NCBI RefSeq assembly: GCF_900116605.1
Contig: NZ_FPBC01000001.1
Coordinates: 558,001 to 622,000 of the forward strand
Direction: 5' to 3'
Origin: Pseudomonas marincola
GTDB taxonomy: Bacteria; Pseudomonadota; Gammaproteobacteria; Pseudomonadales; Pseudomonadaceae
DNA length: 64,000 nucleotides
Shown piece by piece: positions 61,675 to 64,000 of this stretch. Under the pieces are notes generated by a model. That model searched no databases and had not been told where the DNA came from. It saw only the letters and a list, made by a program, of their open reading frames with translations. Position numbers and translations under genes: made by a program. Every line of letters starts with the position of its first letter. Position 1 is the stretch's first letter.

Positions 61675-62698
61675 TGCTCAGCGCCTTCTCCGGTAGTGCC
61701 TGCAGGCCAAATGCAGCTACAGCACGGCTTGCGCAAGCCGGGTTTACAGCGCCTTCGGGCATGACGCCAGCCAGTATTGCGCGCACTTGCCGCACGGTAT
61801 CCATGGCTTGGTGTTCACTGGCGGGCGGGGTTAAACCGCCGACATGTGGAGTGGCGATGACCCGGGGATGGGCAGCCAATTGCGGGCTTGGCATTTGCAC
61901 CGAGGCCAGCCCGACATCCAATCCGCAGCCTGCGATTTGTGCATTATTGAGCGCGGCAAGCAGCGCCTCTTCGTCGACCAACTCACCACGCGCAGCATTG
62001 ATGAAGAAGGCATGTGGCTGCATCGCTGCAAAAGCACGCGCATTGAAAAGATTGTGGGTTTGCGCCAACGCCGGGGCCAGGCATGCAACGTAATCAGACG
62101 CGCTGAGAAGCTGCTCGAAAGACACCTGTTTTATGTTTACGTCTCCCACATCAACGTGCGGGTCATTGACCAGTACGCGCATGCCCAGGGCATTGGCCAC
62201 AGCGGCCAATTTGCGGCCGATACAGCCATAGCCGACGATACCCAGCACTGATCCGCGCAACTCACGTCCCATCAGGGCTTCGGGCGACTGACCTTGCCAG
62301 AAAGCGGCAGCGGCGCGGGTAATCCCCCGGCTTAGGTCGATCATTACGCCGATGATCCACTCACTGACAGAGGTATCAAAACCCGGCGTTGCGCGGGTAA
62401 CCAACACGCCATGCCGACTCGCCGCCTCGACATCAATCGAACGAATATCGACCGCAACACGGCAGACCGCAAGCAACTCTGGGAGCTGCTCGAATAAAGC
62501 CGCAGGGGCAGGCGCTTCACGGCTGGAAACTATGATCTGGCAGCCTTGCGCCAACTCGGCGAGCTGCTCCAGCGACAAGACTTCATCATGTGGATTGAGT
62601 ACGACCTCACCCATTTGCTGGAGCTCTTTGAGCGCTCGGTCTCCGTAAAAATTAGCTCGATTTACCGGGGAGTGACTCAACAATATCTTTGTCATCAT
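61667..62698 (-). CDS. D-2-hydroxyacid dehydrogenase family protein
   Basis: 343 aa from ATG 62698 (a second ATG follows directly; TTG 62707 is less likely). Rossmann motif IVGYGCIGRKLA, catalytic Arg in INAARGELVDE, acidic residue near CGLDVG and His in ATPHVGG. Reduces or oxidises a 2-hydroxyacid with NAD(P)H; substrate unknown. Operon with the amidohydrolase. Confidence 0.9.
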   Translation of the reverse strand: MMTKILLSHSPVNRANFYGDRALKELQQMGEVVLNPHDEVLSLEQLAELAQGCQIIVSSREAPAPAALFEQLPELLAVCRVAVDIRSIDVEAASRHGVLVTRATPGFDTSVSEWIIGVMIDLSRGITRAAAAFWQGQSPEALMGRELRGSVLGIVGYGCIGRKLAAVANALGMRVLVNDPHVDVGDVNIKQVSFEQLLSASDYVACLAPALAQTHNLFNARAFAAMQPHAFFINAARGELVDEEALLAALNNAQIAGCGLDVGLASVQMPSPQLAAHPRVIATPHVGGLTPPASEHQAMDTVRQVRAILAGVMPEGAVNPACASRAVAAFGLQALPEKALSND

Positions 62699-62712
62699 GA
62701 TACTCAAAACCT

Positions 62713-63756
62713 TTATTTACGAGCAGGCGCGGCCACGGAGTGACGCTCCACCAAGGCGGGTTGAAAGATGAAACTGCCGGGCACCATGTCTGGTTGGGAG
62801 ACCCTGCCGATCGCGCGCTGGACCATGGCGTCAGCCATTGCTGCCAATGGCATTGCGACGGTGGTCAATCCTGGCTTGGTGAAAGCGGCTATCGACAAGT
62901 CATCCATGCCTACAACAGAGACGTCTTCAGGAACGCGCAGGCCCAACCGATGCAGCCCGGACAGGAGCCCAATTGCCAGCATGTCATTGACGGTGACAAC
63001 GGCTGTTGGCATAGGCTGCATCTGCGCAATCTGTGAAGCCATTGCCGCGCCCAGCTCTGCCAATTCCGAGTCACCGAACGACTCCGCAACAGAGCCTTCG
63101 ATAACCTCGGCAGTCGCACAACCCGAGCTGTCGTGAATACGCCGCAAGAAGCCATTGATCTTGTCGGCTCGACTCACCGTTCTGCCGCGTGGCACCAGAA
63201 ACACCAGATGGCTGTGGCCATAAGACAGCAAATGATCAGCCGCCAAATAACCTGCACGAAAGTTGTCGGGGGCAATGTGATCGATCAGCGAACCCGACTC
63301 AGCCGGCGTGGTGCGGTCAAAGCTGACCACGCTCAAACCGTTCAATGCAGCCTCCTCCATATGCGCCTCATCGGCCATGGAAGAGACCACGATTACCGAA
63401 CGTATGCCAAAGGCGAGCAGGTCCTGAAACATCCCCGCTTCTTCGCTCGGGTTACGGTGGGTATTCCCCAGCAGCAAGCGATAACCGAATAGCTTTTGCG
63501 CCGACTTTTCAATTTCCAGCGCTATTTGACCGTACATGGGGTTGGCCGTAGAGGGCACCAGTAAACCCAGCATCGGTGTATGCCCGGTTTTAAGCTGGCG
63601 AGCGATGCGGTTGGGCCGGTAACCCAGCTGGTTGATCGCCTGCTCCACCCGCGCAAAGGTTTCTGCGCTGAGCTTTGAGGTCCGCTTGTTCATAACATTC
63701 GACACAGAGCTGACCGATACTCCAGCCAGCGCCGCTACATCATGAATAGTCGCCAT
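62713..63756 (-). CDS. LacI-family transcriptional repressor
   Basis: 347 aa from ATG 63756; ATG 63762 is too close to the ribosome site. HTH ATIHDVAALAGVSVSSVSNV with the hinge NQLGYRPNRIAR, then a periplasmic-binding-type sensor domain. Most likely controls the cluster it lies in. Its start overlaps or abuts the TRAP gene stop. Confidence 0.93.
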   Translation of the reverse strand: MATIHDVAALAGVSVSSVSNVMNKRTSKLSAETFARVEQAINQLGYRPNRIARQLKTGHTPMLGLLVPSTANPMYGQIALEIEKSAQKLFGYRLLLGNTHRNPSEEAGMFQDLLAFGIRSVIVVSSMADEAHMEEAALNGLSVVSFDRTTPAESGSLIDHIAPDNFRAGYLAADHLLSYGHSHLVFLVPRGRTVSRADKINGFLRRIHDSSGCATAEVIEGSVAESFGDSELAELGAAMASQIAQMQPMPTAVVTVNDMLAIGLLSGLHRLGLRVPEDVSVVGMDDLSIAAFTKPGLTTVAMPLAAMADAMVQRAIGRVSQPDMVPGSFIFQPALVERHSVAAPARK

Positions 63757-63758
63757 GC

Positions 63759-64000
63759 TCATCCCGCCATATCAAACAGGCGTGGCAACCACAAAGAAAT
63801 GGTCGGCACGCATACAATCATCACCAGCATGAGCAACAGCAATAGCAGGTATTTCAGCAAGCGCCGCGATACATCCTCGACCCGTGTCCCCGTAATGGCG
63901 CATGTTGCGAAAAGCCCCAAACCGAAAGGCGGAGAGAACAAACCGAGGCCCATGGCAATCACCGCAACCGTGCCGAAATGCAAAGGATTGATGCCCACTT
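63759..64000 (-). CDS. TRAP transporter large membrane subunit, C-terminal end
   Basis: About 80 codons of the C-terminus; the gene runs off the window. IAMGLGLFSPPFGLGLFATCAI is typical of the DctM-like subunit, then a last membrane helix LLLLLLMLVMIVCVPTISLW. Imports a carboxylate or sugar acid, likely the substrate of this cluster. Confidence 0.88.
   Translation of the reverse strand, partial: VGINPLHFGTVAVIAMGLGLFSPPFGLGLFATCAITGTRVEDVSRRLLKYLLLLLLMLVMIVCVPTISLWLPRLFDMAG

Overview
The window looks like a chromosome segment of a Pseudomonas species carrying a complete P2-like prophage. The host genes follow the order known from P. aeruginosa around lepB-lepA-mucD-mucC-mucB-mucA-algU-nadB, then ygfX-sdhE-ygfZ, the tctED/opdH/tctCBA tricarboxylate block, ung, two crotonase-family genes and phaG. 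This synteny is recalled from knowledge of P. aeruginosa, not from a search.

Host left arm (1-28.2 kb). Minus strand: lepB (cut by the window edge), lepA and the AlgU envelope-stress operon algU-mucA-mucB-mucC-mucD, with an AlgU-type promoter in front of algU. Plus strand: nadB, ygfZ and an HDOD gene, with sdhE/ygfX on the minus strand. The two-component pair tctD/tctE diverges from an OprD-type porin, opdH, which is broken by one in-frame stop, followed by tctC, tctB, tctA and an AbrB-type permease. Then come a DUF6279 lipoprotein, ung, a hotdog thioesterase, a DspI-like enoyl-CoA hydratase, a 3-hydroxyisobutyryl-CoA hydrolase-like gene, a potassium channel, small membrane proteins, a His/Gly-rich lipoprotein, rsuA and phaG, ending at tRNA-Gly(CCC).

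Prophage (28,242-60,754). A 48-bp direct repeat, the 3' part of the tRNA-Gly gene, bounds about 32.5 kb. The layout is P2/phiCTX-like: portal and terminase leftward; then scaffold, capsid, small terminase, head completion, tail X, a lysis cassette (two holins, endolysin, nested Rz/Rz1), R, S, V, W, J, I, H, fibre assembly, FI, FII, E/E' (with a T7G frameshift site), T, U and D rightward. An immunity region (repressor, operator, Cro-like, YmfL/CII-like) and an Ogr-like zinc-finger activator follow, then a large TOPRIM primase-helicase in place of the P2 gpA nickase, a run of small unknown genes, an AlpA-like protein and a tyrosine integrase next to attR. Three dyads TGT-N13-ACA sit where the P2 late promoters P_O/P_P, P_V and P_F would be. 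Between attL and the portal gene lies a gene-free AT-rich segment with ten GGTAA(T/G) repeats inside a long inverted repeat (candidate replication origin), and then a cos-like sequence. Three early genes are each preceded by a hairpin with the same CGGCAA loop but different, compensated stems: a possible undescribed phage RNA element.

Host right arm (60.8-64 kb). The original tRNA terminator lies just beyond attR, followed on the minus strand by an amidohydrolase gene with a C-terminal frameshift, a 2-hydroxyacid dehydrogenase, a LacI-family regulator and the end of a TRAP transporter large subunit: a small carboxylate or sugar-acid catabolic cluster whose substrate cannot be read from the sequence.
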